Assembly: GCF_900104955.1 (NCBI RefSeq)
Contig: NZ_FNSI01000001.1
Span: forward strand, 5,738,001-5,802,000
DNA from: Beijerinckia sp. 28-YEA-48
Lineage (GTDB): Bacteria; Pseudomonadota; Alphaproteobacteria; Rhizobiales; Beijerinckiaceae
Direction: 5' to 3'
Length of the DNA stretch: 64,000 bases
Shown here: positions 42,615 to 51,276 of the stretch, piece after piece
Position numbering within the stretch: position 1 is the first letter of the stretch
How the letters are laid out: every line of letters starts with the position of its first letter
Notes under the pieces: model-generated
Told to the model about the DNA's origin: nothing
Databases searched by the model: none
The model's input: only the letters and a program-made list of their open reading frames with translations
Position numbers and translations under genes: made by a program

Positions 42615-42885
42615 CTGTATCCTCAGCCAGGCGGGTGATCAGCCACGGTCTAACCCGTATGATCGGGGGAAACCGATAGCCCTTTCGAACCCTGTGCCCG
42701 TCAAATCGCTTGCATAGCACCATCTGCGTGTGAGAAAACAGTATCATCAATTATTACAATAGTTTGAAGACGTGTCACGCAAGGGCTGGCCAATCGGCTG
42801 TCGGTTTGGCGGTAAGCTCTTCAAATTTGGCAATGGCTGGGTGTCGTATTGGCGCCGTAGCGGCGCAAAATATAATGTGAGGCAT

Positions 42886-43983
42886 ATGGCACACGCGCAT
42901 CACGATCACGTCCCGGCCTGGTCCTGGCTCGTCCCAGCGGGCGCGGCCGTTCTGATCGCCCTCAAACTGTCCGGCATCGTATCGGAGAGTTCCGCCATCG
43001 TGTTGACGATCGCGGCCGTGTTTCTTGCGGCCGCGGTCTTCGCCTCGGTGCATCATGCGGAAGTGCTGGCCGCAAAGGTCGGGGAGCCGCTGGGGTCGAT
43101 CATCCTGGCGGCAGCCGTGACGATCATCGAGGTCGCCCTGATCGTTTCCATCATGTTATCGACGGCGGAAGGCGCCGCCACGGTGGCGCGCGATACGGTC
43201 TATTCCGCCTTGATGATCGTGCTGAACGGCGTCATCGGTTTGAGCCTCGTGTTGGGCGGCCGGCGACATCACGAACAGACGTTCCAACTGCCTTCGGCGT
43301 CTTCGGCGCTGGCGGTTTTGGGCACGTTAGGAACCTTGGTTCTGGTTCTGCCGAATTTCACGGAAGCTGGCGGTCCGAGGCAATTTTCGTCCTTTCAGCT
43401 GGTGGTCATCGGCGCTGTCTCTTTAGCACTCTATGGCGTCTTCATCTTCGTGCAGACCATCCGTCATCGCGACTATTTCATGGAAGCGAAGTCAGACTCG
43501 CTGGAGGACGAGATCCCAGCCCCCTCAGGCTCGGTGACGCTCACCAGCGCCATCCTGCTGCCGGTTTCGCTTGCCGCCGTCGTTCTTCTTGCCAAAATTC
43601 TGTCCTATCCGCTCGACAATGCTATTGCCGCCGCCGGCTTGCCGAAGGCCTTCGTCGGTGTGGTGATCGCCGCCGTGGTGCTTTTGCCGGAAGGTATCGC
43701 TTCGGTGCGTTCAGCCATTGTGAACCGTTTGCAGAACAGCGTGAATCTCGGGCTCGGCTCGGCACTCGCCAGCATTGGCATGACGATCCCCGTGGTCACC
43801 GCCGTCTCAATCTTTGCCGATAAGCAGCTGACACTCGGCCTGTCGCCGGCGCATCAGGTGCTGCTGGTGCTGACGCTCTTCGTCAGCACGATCACGCTCG
43901 GCACGGGCCGCACCACGGTGCTTCAGGGCGTGGTGCATCTCGGCATCTTCGCCGTGTTCATCGTCCTCTCGGCCATTCCTTAA
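42886..43983 (+). CDS. calcium/proton antiporter (CaCA family, ChaA-like)
   Basis: A 365-residue cation antiporter with about 11 membrane helices. The two alpha repeats carry acidic motifs: AAVTIIEVALIVSIMLS (first) and AAVVLLPEGIASVRSAIVNRLQNSVNLGLGSALASIGMTIP (second). A His-rich start, HAHHDHVPAWSW, may bind metal. It exchanges Ca2+ (or Na+/K+) for H+ to lower cytoplasmic cation. ATG at 42886 after GTGAGG; the in-frame upstream part from 42772 is probably not translated. Symbol chaA is possible but not certain. Confidence 0.87.
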   Translation: MAHAHHDHVPAWSWLVPAGAAVLIALKLSGIVSESSAIVLTIAAVFLAAAVFASVHHAEVLAAKVGEPLGSIILAAAVTIIEVALIVSIMLSTAEGAATVARDTVYSALMIVLNGVIGLSLVLGGRRHHEQTFQLPSASSALAVLGTLGTLVLVLPNFTEAGGPRQFSSFQLVVIGAVSLALYGVFIFVQTIRHRDYFMEAKSDSLEDEIPAPSGSVTLTSAILLPVSLAAVVLLAKILSYPLDNAIAAAGLPKAFVGVVIAAVVLLPEGIASVRSAIVNRLQNSVNLGLGSALASIGMTIPVVTAVSIFADKQLTLGLSPAHQVLLVLTLFVSTITLGTGRTTVLQGVVHLGIFAVFIVLSAIP

Positions 43984-43992
43984 GCGCGGGCT

Positions 43993-44529
43993 TCACGCTC
44001 GCGCTGGCCTCCCCGGATTGTGGTGGCCGCAGGCTTTGCAGAGCTGGTTGTCGGGATTGCCGTAATAGGCGTCGAAGATCGGCGGCATGTCGCGTTCGAG
44101 AATTTCGATCTGTACGGTCTTCTCGAACAGCACGTTGTTGCACTCTTCGCAATACCAGCGATGGGTGTCGAGCAGGCCGTTCTTGCGGATGCGCTCGATG
44201 ATCAGGCCGACCGTGTTGGGGCCGCGCTGCGGCGCGTGCGGCACGTTGGCCGGTAAGAGATAGATCGATCCTTCCGGCAGGACGAGGTCGTAAGGCTTGC
44301 CATCGTGCTGGAGGCCGATCTTCACGTCGCCCTTGAGTTGGAAGAAAAATTCCTCGGTTGGATTGACGTGATAGTCGGTGCGGGCATTGGGGCCGCCGAC
44401 GACAGTCACCATGAAATCGTCCTCGCGGAAGATCGTCTTGGCGCCCAGCGGCGGTTTGAGCTTGTCGGGATTTTCCGCGATCCATTTCATCAGGTTGAAG
44501 GCGCTGGGGCCATCGGGTGTAGCTGACAT
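43993..44529 (-). CDS. nbaC: 3-hydroxyanthranilate 3,4-dioxygenase
   Basis: A 178-residue cupin dioxygenase that opens the ring of 3-hydroxyanthranilate to 2-amino-3-carboxymuconate semialdehyde. Fe ligands H54, E60 (in YHVNPTEEFFFQ) and H98 (in ANVPHAPQRGP), substrate arginines R50 and R102, and E112 all match the bacterial enzyme. The C-terminal rubredoxin-like site has C127-x2-C130 and C164-x2-C167. It ends an operon with a CMD protein and an HpaB-like oxygenase. The gene symbol follows the family name and is inferred. Confidence 0.93.
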   Translation of the reverse strand: MSATPDGPSAFNLMKWIAENPDKLKPPLGAKTIFREDDFMVTVVGGPNARTDYHVNPTEEFFFQLKGDVKIGLQHDGKPYDLVLPEGSIYLLPANVPHAPQRGPNTVGLIIERIRKNGLLDTHRWYCEECNNVLFEKTVQIEILERDMPPIFDAYYGNPDNQLCKACGHHNPGRPARA

Positions 44530-44536
44530 GTTTGCC

Positions 44537-45157
44537 TCAAGCCGGTTCGGTGGATTTGCCGAGATGATCTTCCGGATTCCAGCCAGTCTTCTCGGCTAGA
44601 CCAAACTGCGCTGCCCAATCGAGCGTATGGGCATCGAGATCGGTCTGCAATGTATCGTTCAAACGGTTCTGCCAGCCAAAGAGCGCGATCACGGAGACCA
44701 TTTCGATGATCTGTTCGTTGGAGAAATGTTGCTTCAGGCGCACGAAAATCTCGTCGGTGACCGCATTGGGCACCACGGAAGCGGCGCGGGCAAGATCGAA
44801 GGCGGCGCGCTCGCCATCGTTGAACAGCGGGCTCGTTTCATAGTCCCAGATGGCATTGAGCTTTTCGTCGCTGATGCCCCAGCGCGCGGCGCTGGAAATA
44901 TTGTGAGCCTGGCAGAACTGACAGCCGGCCGTGCGGCTCGACATATAGGCGACAAGAAAGCGGAAGCCGCGATCGAGCGCGCCTTCGTCGCGGATTACGG
45001 CTTGTGACAGGTCCATCAGCGCCTTGAGGATCGGCGGTCGGTGGGCGAGCAGCAGATAGCTGTTGGGGATATAGCCGTTCGACTTTTCGATGATGTCGAA
45101 ACGTCCTTTGAATTCTTCGGGCAGTTTGTTGCGGTCGGCGAGTGCGATACGGGCCAT
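44537..45157 (-). CDS. carboxymuconolactone decarboxylase-family protein
   Basis: A 206-residue CMD-type protein with the redox pair C79-Q-F-C82-Q-A-H85 and long flanking helices (larger than AhpD-like at 4699). It lies between the HpaB-like oxygenase (12-base gap) and 3-hydroxyanthranilate dioxygenase (7-base gap) on the same strand, so it is part of the operon. It may remove a peroxide or act on a pathway intermediate; role not known. ATG at 45157. Confidence 0.85.
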   Translation of the reverse strand: MARIALADRNKLPEEFKGRFDIIEKSNGYIPNSYLLLAHRPPILKALMDLSQAVIRDEGALDRGFRFLVAYMSSRTAGCQFCQAHNISSAARWGISDEKLNAIWDYETSPLFNDGERAAFDLARAASVVPNAVTDEIFVRLKQHFSNEQIIEMVSVIALFGWQNRLNDTLQTDLDAHTLDWAAQFGLAEKTGWNPEDHLGKSTEPA

Positions 45158-45169
45158 GGTGATTGTCCT

Positions 45170-46636
45170 TTACACGGGCTCGGAGATAGTGGAGGCGGGC
45201 GCGGCCGTTCGGGTCAGGATGCCGTCGACGGTGGCGTGCCATTTCTCCCAGGGCGCTTCACGATAATTGTGGTTGCGAACGATGAAGGACGCACCGGGAA
45301 AGAATTTCTCATATTGCTGGTGGCGGCCGGCCAGTTCCGAGCCAACCATGTCCCAGGCGAGCTTGAACAGCTTCATGCGATCGAGCGCCGCCATATGGGG
45401 CGTCTGCCAATAGGTGCGGAATGTTTCCGCCAAGGTGTCATCGTCGAGCATGGACAGGTCGGCGGGCATCTGCAATACGCCGCCGCCGCAGAGTTCGCGC
45501 ACGGTGTCGATGATAGCCGAATAATTTTCGACGCCCCAGTTCAGCGCCGCATACATCATGCGCCGATTGAAGGTGAGATAGCCTGGCGTCGGCCATTCCT
45601 CGGCCGCTTGGATCTGGCCGGCGACCGTTGCTTCCAGAAGCGCCTCAAGCGCGGCGAGGCGACCAAGTGTCTCGCGCACGGCGGGGATCTGATCGGCGCC
45701 ATTCGCTTGAGCGATACGACTGGCGAGGCCGACGAGCATTTGCAGCTTCACCTGCAAGCGTACATTGGAATGGTGGTTGCCATAGGAATGCGCCGCAGTC
45801 TCGATGTAGAGCGCGCGCGAGCGCTGCGGGTCGTTGTGCACGAACACCCGTTCCCAGGGCACTTTTACATTGTCGAACATGACCATGGCATCGGGCTCGT
45901 CGAAGCGCCATGTCAGCGGCGCGTCGAACTCGCTCTGTGCGTGTGGGGCGAAGGGCTTGCGTGACCACATCGACAGGCCCGGCGTATTGCAGGGCACGGC
46001 GAAGGTGATCGATTCCGCCTTGGCTTCCGGCGATAACGGCAGGATGTTGCCGATCCAGATTTCATCGGCCACCGGCGCGCTGGTCGCCAGCATTTTCATG
46101 CCGTGGACGATGATGCCGTCGTCTGTCTCGCGGATCACACGGCAGCTCGGATTGGGCAGGTTCTGCTTTTGATAGAAAGCTGGATCGCGCGCGCTCTGCG
46201 GCGAGACAATGGCATGGGCGGCGAATATGTCGTTGTCGCGCATGAACCGATAGTAGTTCGTCACGTTGTCCGCATAGACGCCGAAAAAATCAGGCTTCAG
46301 GCTCATTCCGGTGACGAAGCTTGAAACATAATCGGGCGAGCGGCCGAGCAGGCCATAGTTGGCTTCGGCGAGAATGCGGTGGGCGGTGCTGCGCTTGGCC
46401 AGATCGTCCTTGTTGCGGGCCTTCAGATAATAGGCGCTGTGGCGTTCGCCATCTTCCACATAGGACATCTCTTCGCGCCGGGCGGGGTCGGCCTTCATGT
46501 CGAAGAAATCGGCGAAAGAGCGCGCCGCCTGGGCGAAGGCCGGGTGGGTGGTGACGTTGTCGACGCGCTCGCGCCCGATATAGACGGTGCGTCCGTCGCG
46601 CAGCCGTTCCAGATAATCCTTGCCGGTTTTGAGCAT
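45170..46636 (-). CDS. HpaB-family FADH2-dependent monooxygenase, candidate anthranilate 3-monooxygenase
   Basis: A 488-residue oxygenase of the 4-hydroxyphenylacetate 3-hydroxylase (HpaB) family, of acyl-CoA-dehydrogenase fold; it needs FADH2 from a reductase. Landmarks: GKDYLERLRDGRTVYIGRERV at the start, YYRFMRDNDIFAAHAI, and the FAD-site EIWIGNILPLSPEAKAESITFA. With a flavin reductase (47785) across a divergent promoter and 3-hydroxyanthranilate dioxygenase in its operon, the natural substrate is likely anthranilate, as in the two-component anthranilate 3-monooxygenase of Geobacillus. ATG at 46636 behind GGAGAG. 4-Hydroxyphenylacetate cannot be excluded by sequence alone. Confidence 0.88.
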   Translation of the reverse strand: MLKTGKDYLERLRDGRTVYIGRERVDNVTTHPAFAQAARSFADFFDMKADPARREEMSYVEDGERHSAYYLKARNKDDLAKRSTAHRILAEANYGLLGRSPDYVSSFVTGMSLKPDFFGVYADNVTNYYRFMRDNDIFAAHAIVSPQSARDPAFYQKQNLPNPSCRVIRETDDGIIVHGMKMLATSAPVADEIWIGNILPLSPEAKAESITFAVPCNTPGLSMWSRKPFAPHAQSEFDAPLTWRFDEPDAMVMFDNVKVPWERVFVHNDPQRSRALYIETAAHSYGNHHSNVRLQVKLQMLVGLASRIAQANGADQIPAVRETLGRLAALEALLEATVAGQIQAAEEWPTPGYLTFNRRMMYAALNWGVENYSAIIDTVRELCGGGVLQMPADLSMLDDDTLAETFRTYWQTPHMAALDRMKLFKLAWDMVGSELAGRHQQYEKFFPGASFIVRNHNYREAPWEKWHATVDGILTRTAAPASTISEPV

Positions 46637-46810
46637 GGGGCTCTCCGCTCCTGAAGCTTGGGTGTGGACTTGAGGAGACGGCAAGTCGCCTGGGCCTGCT
46701 ATCCGTAAAGCGCAGGAAACGGCCAAACCCGCCGGTGACGGGGCTTTTCGGCCTTTGACGCCGGGGGCGCCGGCGGTAGGCTTGGCGAAGTTGAACCAGG
46801 GAGAGGCCCG

Positions 46811-47788
46811 GTGAACCCGGTGATCCCAGAGCTTGATGCCTTGAGCCGCCGCCTGCCGATGACGCGCACGGGTGATGCCCGTGTCGCGCGCCGTTGCCTC
46901 GACCGGGTGTTCGCCCGTCATGCACTGGAGGTGCGCGGCAGCAGCCTCGATTTCGCACACCAGCTTCTGAGCCTGGGCGAAAGCTCGATCAGCCTTTTGC
47001 GCTATGGCTCGGAGGCGGAGGTGGTGGCGCCGGCGCTCGATTTCTACCTGTTGCAGATGACGCTCAGCGGCCGCGTTGGCCTGCGCGCGCAAGGCTTCGA
47101 GACGGTGCTGGAAGCGGGCTCCGCCTTCATCATGAATCCCAACATCGCCTACCGGAAGTTGTGGGACCGCGAAGCCCAGCAGATCTTGCTCAAGATCCCA
47201 CGTGGCCGGCTGGCCGGGCGCGTCGCCGCCACGTTGGCTGAGACGGTGGAGTTCGCGCCGGAAACGTTGTCGGCGACGACCTTTTTCGAGCCGGTGCACC
47301 AGCTGTTGGATCGCCTTGGCGATTGCACCAGCGATGGCAGCGGTCATTGCCGGCCGACGGCGGCGATCCGGGCCAGCGAGAACGAGCTGCTCGATCTGGT
47401 GCTGGCGGCATTGCCGCACCGTCTCGTTGCTGGTCGTGAAACGGCGGCTGGCCATGCGGTGCCCTATTACATTTGGCGGGCCGAGCGCCATCTGCGGGCC
47501 AGCCCCAATGCGATGGTGAAGACGGCGACCTTGGCGCGGCTTGCCGGTGTCAGCGCGCGCACCTTGCAGGAAGGGTTTCAGCGTTTTCGTGGCCGCACGC
47601 CAAGCCAGATCGCGCGTGATCTACGGCTTGATCGCGCCCGCAGCGTGCTGCTCAATGGCGTGGGCGAGAATGTTACCGCTATCGCGCTCGACTGCGGCTT
47701 CTCCCATCTTGGTCGCTTCGCGCAGAGCTATGCCGAACGGTTCGGCGAAACGCCGTCGCAAACCATTCGCCGGAGACGCAGATCGTGA
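46811..47788 (+). CDS. AraC-family transcriptional regulator
   Basis: A 325-residue AraC/XylS-type regulator. The N-terminal half is the AraC-binding-like sensor found with aromatic catabolism; the C-terminal half has two helix-turn-helix units (TLARLAGVSARTLQEGFQRFRG, then VTAIALDCGFSHLGRFAQSYAERFGETPSQ). GTG start behind GGGAGAG. Divergent from the HpaB-like operon and overlapping the reductase gene by four bases, so it likely controls both. Inducer perhaps anthranilate or a related acid. Confidence 0.9.
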   Translation: MNPVIPELDALSRRLPMTRTGDARVARRCLDRVFARHALEVRGSSLDFAHQLLSLGESSISLLRYGSEAEVVAPALDFYLLQMTLSGRVGLRAQGFETVLEAGSAFIMNPNIAYRKLWDREAQQILLKIPRGRLAGRVAATLAETVEFAPETLSATTFFEPVHQLLDRLGDCTSDGSGHCRPTAAIRASENELLDLVLAALPHRLVAGRETAAGHAVPYYIWRAERHLRASPNAMVKTATLARLAGVSARTLQEGFQRFRGRTPSQIARDLRLDRARSVLLNGVGENVTAIALDCGFSHLGRFAQSYAERFGETPSQTIRRRRRS

Positions 47789-48342
47789 GTTTCAGCCATG
47801 CGCTCGCCAGTGACTGGCCGATGGATGCGGTCGACCTCACCGATTTTCGTGTTGGCATGCGCGCCTGGGCCAGTGGCGTGACGGTGCTCACCACCTGCGC
47901 TGGCGACACGCGTGGGGGGCTTACGGCGACGGCCATGTGTTCGCTGTCGGCGGAACCGCCGCGCCTGCTGGCCTGCGTCAACCAACGTGGACCGACCTTC
48001 GCGTTAATGCGGCAGGCCGGCCATCTCAGCGTCAATGTTCTGGCTGAGGGGCAGGCCGATATCGCCGCATGTTTCGCTGGTATGAATGCGGTCGCTGACC
48101 GTTTCACCGTCGGCGCCTGGCGACCTGGTGGCTATAAGGGTGATCCGGTGCTTGGTGACGCGCTCTGCACGTTTGAATGCGCCATTGCCGAAATCGTCGA
48201 TGCGGTCTCCCATGGCCTGATCATCGCCGACATCAAGGCAGTGCATGTCACGGCCAGCGCCCGGCCGCTTCTTTATGCCGATGGCCGTTTCTCGAAGCTC
48301 GAGGACGATTTTTTCGACCCGCGGCATGGCTATTATTTTTGA
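47785..48342 (+). CDS. flavin reductase, HpaC-like partner of the oxygenase
   Basis: A 185-residue NAD(P)H:flavin reductase of the HpaC/ActVB type (FRVGMRAWASGVTVLTT start, TATAMCSLSAEPPRLLACVNQ flavin-site strand, HGYYF end). It makes FADH2 for a two-component oxygenase. GTG start at 47785 overlaps the AraC gene (GTGA), so it is cotranslated with it. The only nearby oxygenase of this need is the HpaB-like one at 45170. Confidence 0.9.
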   Translation: MSFSHALASDWPMDAVDLTDFRVGMRAWASGVTVLTTCAGDTRGGLTATAMCSLSAEPPRLLACVNQRGPTFALMRQAGHLSVNVLAEGQADIAACFAGMNAVADRFTVGAWRPGGYKGDPVLGDALCTFECAIAEIVDAVSHGLIIADIKAVHVTASARPLLYADGRFSKLEDDFFDPRHGYYF

Positions 48343-48347
48343 GGGGC

Positions 48348-49052
48348 TTAGCTCAATATCGGCTTCGAGCTGCGCCGCAGGATGATGAAAACGATCACCG
48401 AGAGAACGCCGAGGATGGCTGACAGAGCCATGGCGCGTGGATATTCGCCATTGAACACGGCGTTGTAGATTTCAAGCGACATAGTGTTGGTTTTGCCGAC
48501 GATGTTGCCGCCGAGCATAAGCGTGATCCCGACTTCGCCAAGGGCGCGCGCTGTGCCGAGCACGAGGCCGGCGACAATCGCGCCGCGTATATTGGGAATA
48601 ATCACATGGATAAAGGTTTCCCATTCGCTGCGCCCGAGCGTGCGAGAGGCTTCGCCGAGGCTGCGTGAGAGGCTGGCAATGGCGGCTTCGATCGGTTTCA
48701 CCACCAGCGGCAGGCCGGCGATGACCGACGCGAGGATCACGCCTTCCGTAGAAAAGACGAAGGAAAAGCCAAAACTCTGATCGAGCCAGCCGCCGATCGC
48801 GCTGCGCCGCCCCAGAAGCAGCAGCAGAACGAAGCCGAGCGCCAAAGGCGGAAACACCAATGGTACGGTGACGACGATGTCGAGGGCCGTTCGGCCCCAC
48901 CACTTTGGCTGCGCCAGTGCCCAGCCGAGGCTAAGTCCGAGAACGAGATGGAGACAGAAAGTGACAAGCGCCACCTTGAAGGTCAGGGCGGCGGGAAAGG
49001 CGAGGCCCGGATCGGAGAGGGCCGCGCCGATATCGGAGACGATGGCGCTCAC
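48348..49052 (-). CDS. modB: molybdate ABC transporter permease
   Basis: A 234-residue permease with about five membrane helices. The ATPase-coupling loop RSLGEASRTLGRSEWETFIHVIIPNIRGAIVAG is the EAA motif of the CysTW/ModB group, and LGTARALGEVGITLMLGGNI is a ModB hallmark. It moves molybdate with ModA and ModC. ATG at 49052 overlaps the modA stop by four bases. Molybdate is needed by the molybdenum hydroxylase encoded at 56870. Confidence 0.92.
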   Translation of the reverse strand: MSAIVSDIGAALSDPGLAFPAALTFKVALVTFCLHLVLGLSLGWALAQPKWWGRTALDIVVTVPLVFPPLALGFVLLLLLGRRSAIGGWLDQSFGFSFVFSTEGVILASVIAGLPLVVKPIEAAIASLSRSLGEASRTLGRSEWETFIHVIIPNIRGAIVAGLVLGTARALGEVGITLMLGGNIVGKTNTMSLEIYNAVFNGEYPRAMALSAILGVLSVIVFIILRRSSKPILS

Positions 49053-49792
49053 AGGCCGTAGCGTTGCAGGATCTTCCGGGCCGGTTCCGTCTCAAGGAAA
49101 GCAATGAAGCCCTGCGTGGCCGTGGTGGATGCGGCGGGCGCTGCGGCCAGCACACCGCACGACACTTCCACCGGATCGTAGAATTTGTCCGGCACTTCGA
49201 TGAAGCCGCCGATCGTGTCGCCGGCGCCGATCGCATCGGTGGCATTGACAAAGCCGGCGTCGATTTCGCCGTTGGCGACATAGCTCGTGACCTGCGGCAC
49301 CGTCGCCACGGCGATCAGCTTCGGATCAATGGCTTTGTCGAGTTGCGCGCGCTCCAGAAACTGGCGTCCAGCCTTGCCGTAGATGGCATTGGCCTGGTCG
49401 GGAATGCCAAGGCGCGCGAAGGATGCGGTGGCGAGATCCTCGGGCTTCGTCAGTGTCACGCCCTTACGATAGGCGACGACCAGTTTGCCGAGGCCGAGCC
49501 GAGCCATGCGGGCGAATGCGATTCCCTTGGCGCTTTGCAACACCACCGCGTCGCCGCAGAGGATGGAGATCTGGCCGCTTTCGCGGGCCTGGGCGATGAC
49601 CTGTCCGAGATGACCGTAGGTCTGGAGAATCTTGTGCCCGCTTTGCGCCTGGTAAGCGGTGGCGATGTCCGCAAGCGGGCGGCGAAAGCCCGCGCCCGCC
49701 GCCAAGGTCGTTTCATCGGCGCTGGCGAGGGGAGCGAATCCAAGGACAAGGCCCGCAACGGCGACGCGAAGGGAAAGGCCATAGCTTTGCAT
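49049..49792 (-). CDS. modA: molybdate-binding protein of the ABC transporter
   Basis: A 247-residue periplasmic binding protein: signal peptide residues 1-25 (ending PLASA), then TLAAGAGFRRPLADIATAYQAQSG, the ModA first ligand loop (AGAG type), and VNATDAIG near the second. The C-terminal FIAFLETEPARKILQRYGL is the classic ModA ending. It is divergent from modC across 50 bases. Confidence 0.88.
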   Translation of the reverse strand: MQSYGLSLRVAVAGLVLGFAPLASADETTLAAGAGFRRPLADIATAYQAQSGHKILQTYGHLGQVIAQARESGQISILCGDAVVLQSAKGIAFARMARLGLGKLVVAYRKGVTLTKPEDLATASFARLGIPDQANAIYGKAGRQFLERAQLDKAIDPKLIAVATVPQVTSYVANGEIDAGFVNATDAIGAGDTIGGFIEVPDKFYDPVEVSCGVLAAAPAASTTATQGFIAFLETEPARKILQRYGL

Positions 49793-49842
49793 CGAACCAC
49801 CTGTATTCTCGTGAAATCCTGGAATATGTCGTATGGTTATAT
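49793..49842. promoter_or_regulatory. shared modA/modC promoter, AT-rich
   Basis: The 50-base gap contains GTATGGTTATATATGG next to the modC start. GTTATATA resembles a ModE half-site. No full ModE dyad is clear, so this is a weak proposal. Confidence 0.25.
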
Positions 49843-50745
49843 ATGGCTGAATATAGCGATTCTGTCGATGCCGATGGCCCTTCGTCCTGGTTGGCCTTTA
49901 CGGCTGGCTTGGCGCTGACAGGTCCAGCGGGTCCGTTTCATCTCGATGTCGCTTTGCAATTTGCCCGGGGCGCCTTTGTCGCGCTGACGGGGCCATCGGG
50001 CGCCGGCAAGACGACTTTGCTGCGTGTCCTTGCCGGTTTGGCCGTGCCTGATCGCGGCCATGTGCGTGTTGGCGGTGAGATGTGGAGCGACACAGTCTCC
50101 GGTCGCTTCATGCCGGTGCGCCGTCGCCCGATCGGTTTTGTTTTTCAGGACTACGCGCTGTTTCCCAACATGACCGTGCGCGGCAATGTTGAATATGCCC
50201 TCGGCACAGCGCATCGAAAGGAGGCTCAGGCTCTGCTCGAATTGGTCGGACTTGAACGCCTGGCCGAGGCTTATCCGGCGCGGCTGTCGGGTGGGCAGAA
50301 GCAGCGCCTGGCCTTGATCCGGGCGCTGGCGCGCAAGCCGTCGGTTCTGATGCTCGATGAGCCTTTGTCAGCACTGGATCCGGATATGCGCCGGCAGCTC
50401 CAGGACGAGTTGAAACGGCTGCATCATCGCTTCGGCACGACGACGTTTCTCGTCAGCCACGATACTGCGGAAATCTTGCGTCTCGCCGATCGCGTGGTGC
50501 GGTTGGAGCAAGGGCGCGTGGTCTATGATGGCGATGCTGCAGGGGCTTTCGGCCTGGCGCGGCAGGAGAGCGGCCTCCAGCTGACGGGGTGTCACGTCAG
50601 TGGTCCGGATGCGGAAGGCTTTTGCGTCGTCATGATCGGTGATGAGCGCCACCGCATTCGTTATCGTGATCGCTCGGCTGCTTTCGCGCCGGGCGATCTG
50701 GTCATGCTCGATTTCACCGATGCGGCTTCAACGCGGGTGGAGTAG
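49843..50745 (+). CDS. modC: molybdate ABC transporter ATP-binding protein
   Basis: A 300-residue ATPase: Walker A GPSGAGKTT, Q-loop VFQDYALFPNMT, signature LSGGQKQRLALIRAL, Walker B VLMLDEPLSALD, H-loop FLVSHDTAEI. The C-terminal ~70 residues look like a shortened TOBE-type domain (sensing oxyanion). It is transcribed away from modA rather than lying after modB. ATG at 49843 without a clear ribosome site. Confidence 0.87.
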   Translation: MAEYSDSVDADGPSSWLAFTAGLALTGPAGPFHLDVALQFARGAFVALTGPSGAGKTTLLRVLAGLAVPDRGHVRVGGEMWSDTVSGRFMPVRRRPIGFVFQDYALFPNMTVRGNVEYALGTAHRKEAQALLELVGLERLAEAYPARLSGGQKQRLALIRALARKPSVLMLDEPLSALDPDMRRQLQDELKRLHHRFGTTTFLVSHDTAEILRLADRVVRLEQGRVVYDGDAAGAFGLARQESGLQLTGCHVSGPDAEGFCVVMIGDERHRIRYRDRSAAFAPGDLVMLDFTDAASTRVE

Positions 50746-50759
50746 AGAGCGGCGTGCCC

Positions 50760-51194
50760 TCAGGCTGCCAGAGTTTTTCGCGTTTCCACGATCATCAGGG
50801 CGGCGCGCGCCGCTTCGCGACCCTTTTCGAGAAAGTGGTCATAGAAGATGCGTTGATGATGTTCGCTGTCGTGGAAATGATGCGGCGTCAGCGCCACCGA
50901 GAGGATGGGGACGCCGGTATCAAGACCGACGCGCATGAGGCCGTTCACCACCGCTTGCGCGACGAAGTCGTGCCGGTAGATGCCGCCATCGACCACGAGA
51001 GCAGCGGCGGCGACTGCCGCGTATTTGCCGGAGAGGGCCAGATCGCGTGCCACCAGCGGCAGCTCGAAAGCGCCGGGAACGTCGAAGACATCGACCTTAT
51101 CCGAGGGAATGAGTTCCAGAAATCCCTGCAGGGCACGGCTAACGATGTCAGCGTGCCAATTGGCTTTCACAAAAGCAAAGCGGGTGTGTGTCAC
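50760..51194 (-). CDS. ribH2: 6,7-dimethyl-8-ribityllumazine synthase, type II (RibH2)
   Basis: A 144-residue lumazine synthase, the penultimate riboflavin-biosynthesis enzyme. THTRFAFVKANWHADIV is the substrate-site start, VPGAFELPLVARDLA the conserved middle and DSEHHQRIFYDHF the end region. KANWHADIV and the decamer-type sequence fit the type II enzyme of Brucella and Mesorhizobium. GTG start at 51194 behind AAGGAG. An FMN riboswitch lies upstream. It ends 14 bases past modC's end. Confidence 0.9.
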   Translation of the reverse strand: MTHTRFAFVKANWHADIVSRALQGFLELIPSDKVDVFDVPGAFELPLVARDLALSGKYAAVAAAALVVDGGIYRHDFVAQAVVNGLMRVGLDTGVPILSVALTPHHFHDSEHHQRIFYDHFLEKGREAARAALMIVETRKTLAA

Positions 51195-51276
51195 ATGATC
51201 TCCTTTCCTGACGATCGACACGTCACCCAAGGCGATCACGCGCGGATACGATCCTCCCGGTGAAGGAGCGCCCGCT

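Noticed and set aside
42615-42885. possible riboswitch before mgtC or the calcium antiporter
   Set aside because: A small hairpin (ATCGG ... CCGAT) is present but no conserved box of a Mg2+ or Mn2+ riboswitch could be matched.
45041-45964. 307-codon plus-strand open frame
   Set aside because: Antisense to the HpaB-like oxygenase and CMD gene; no motifs.
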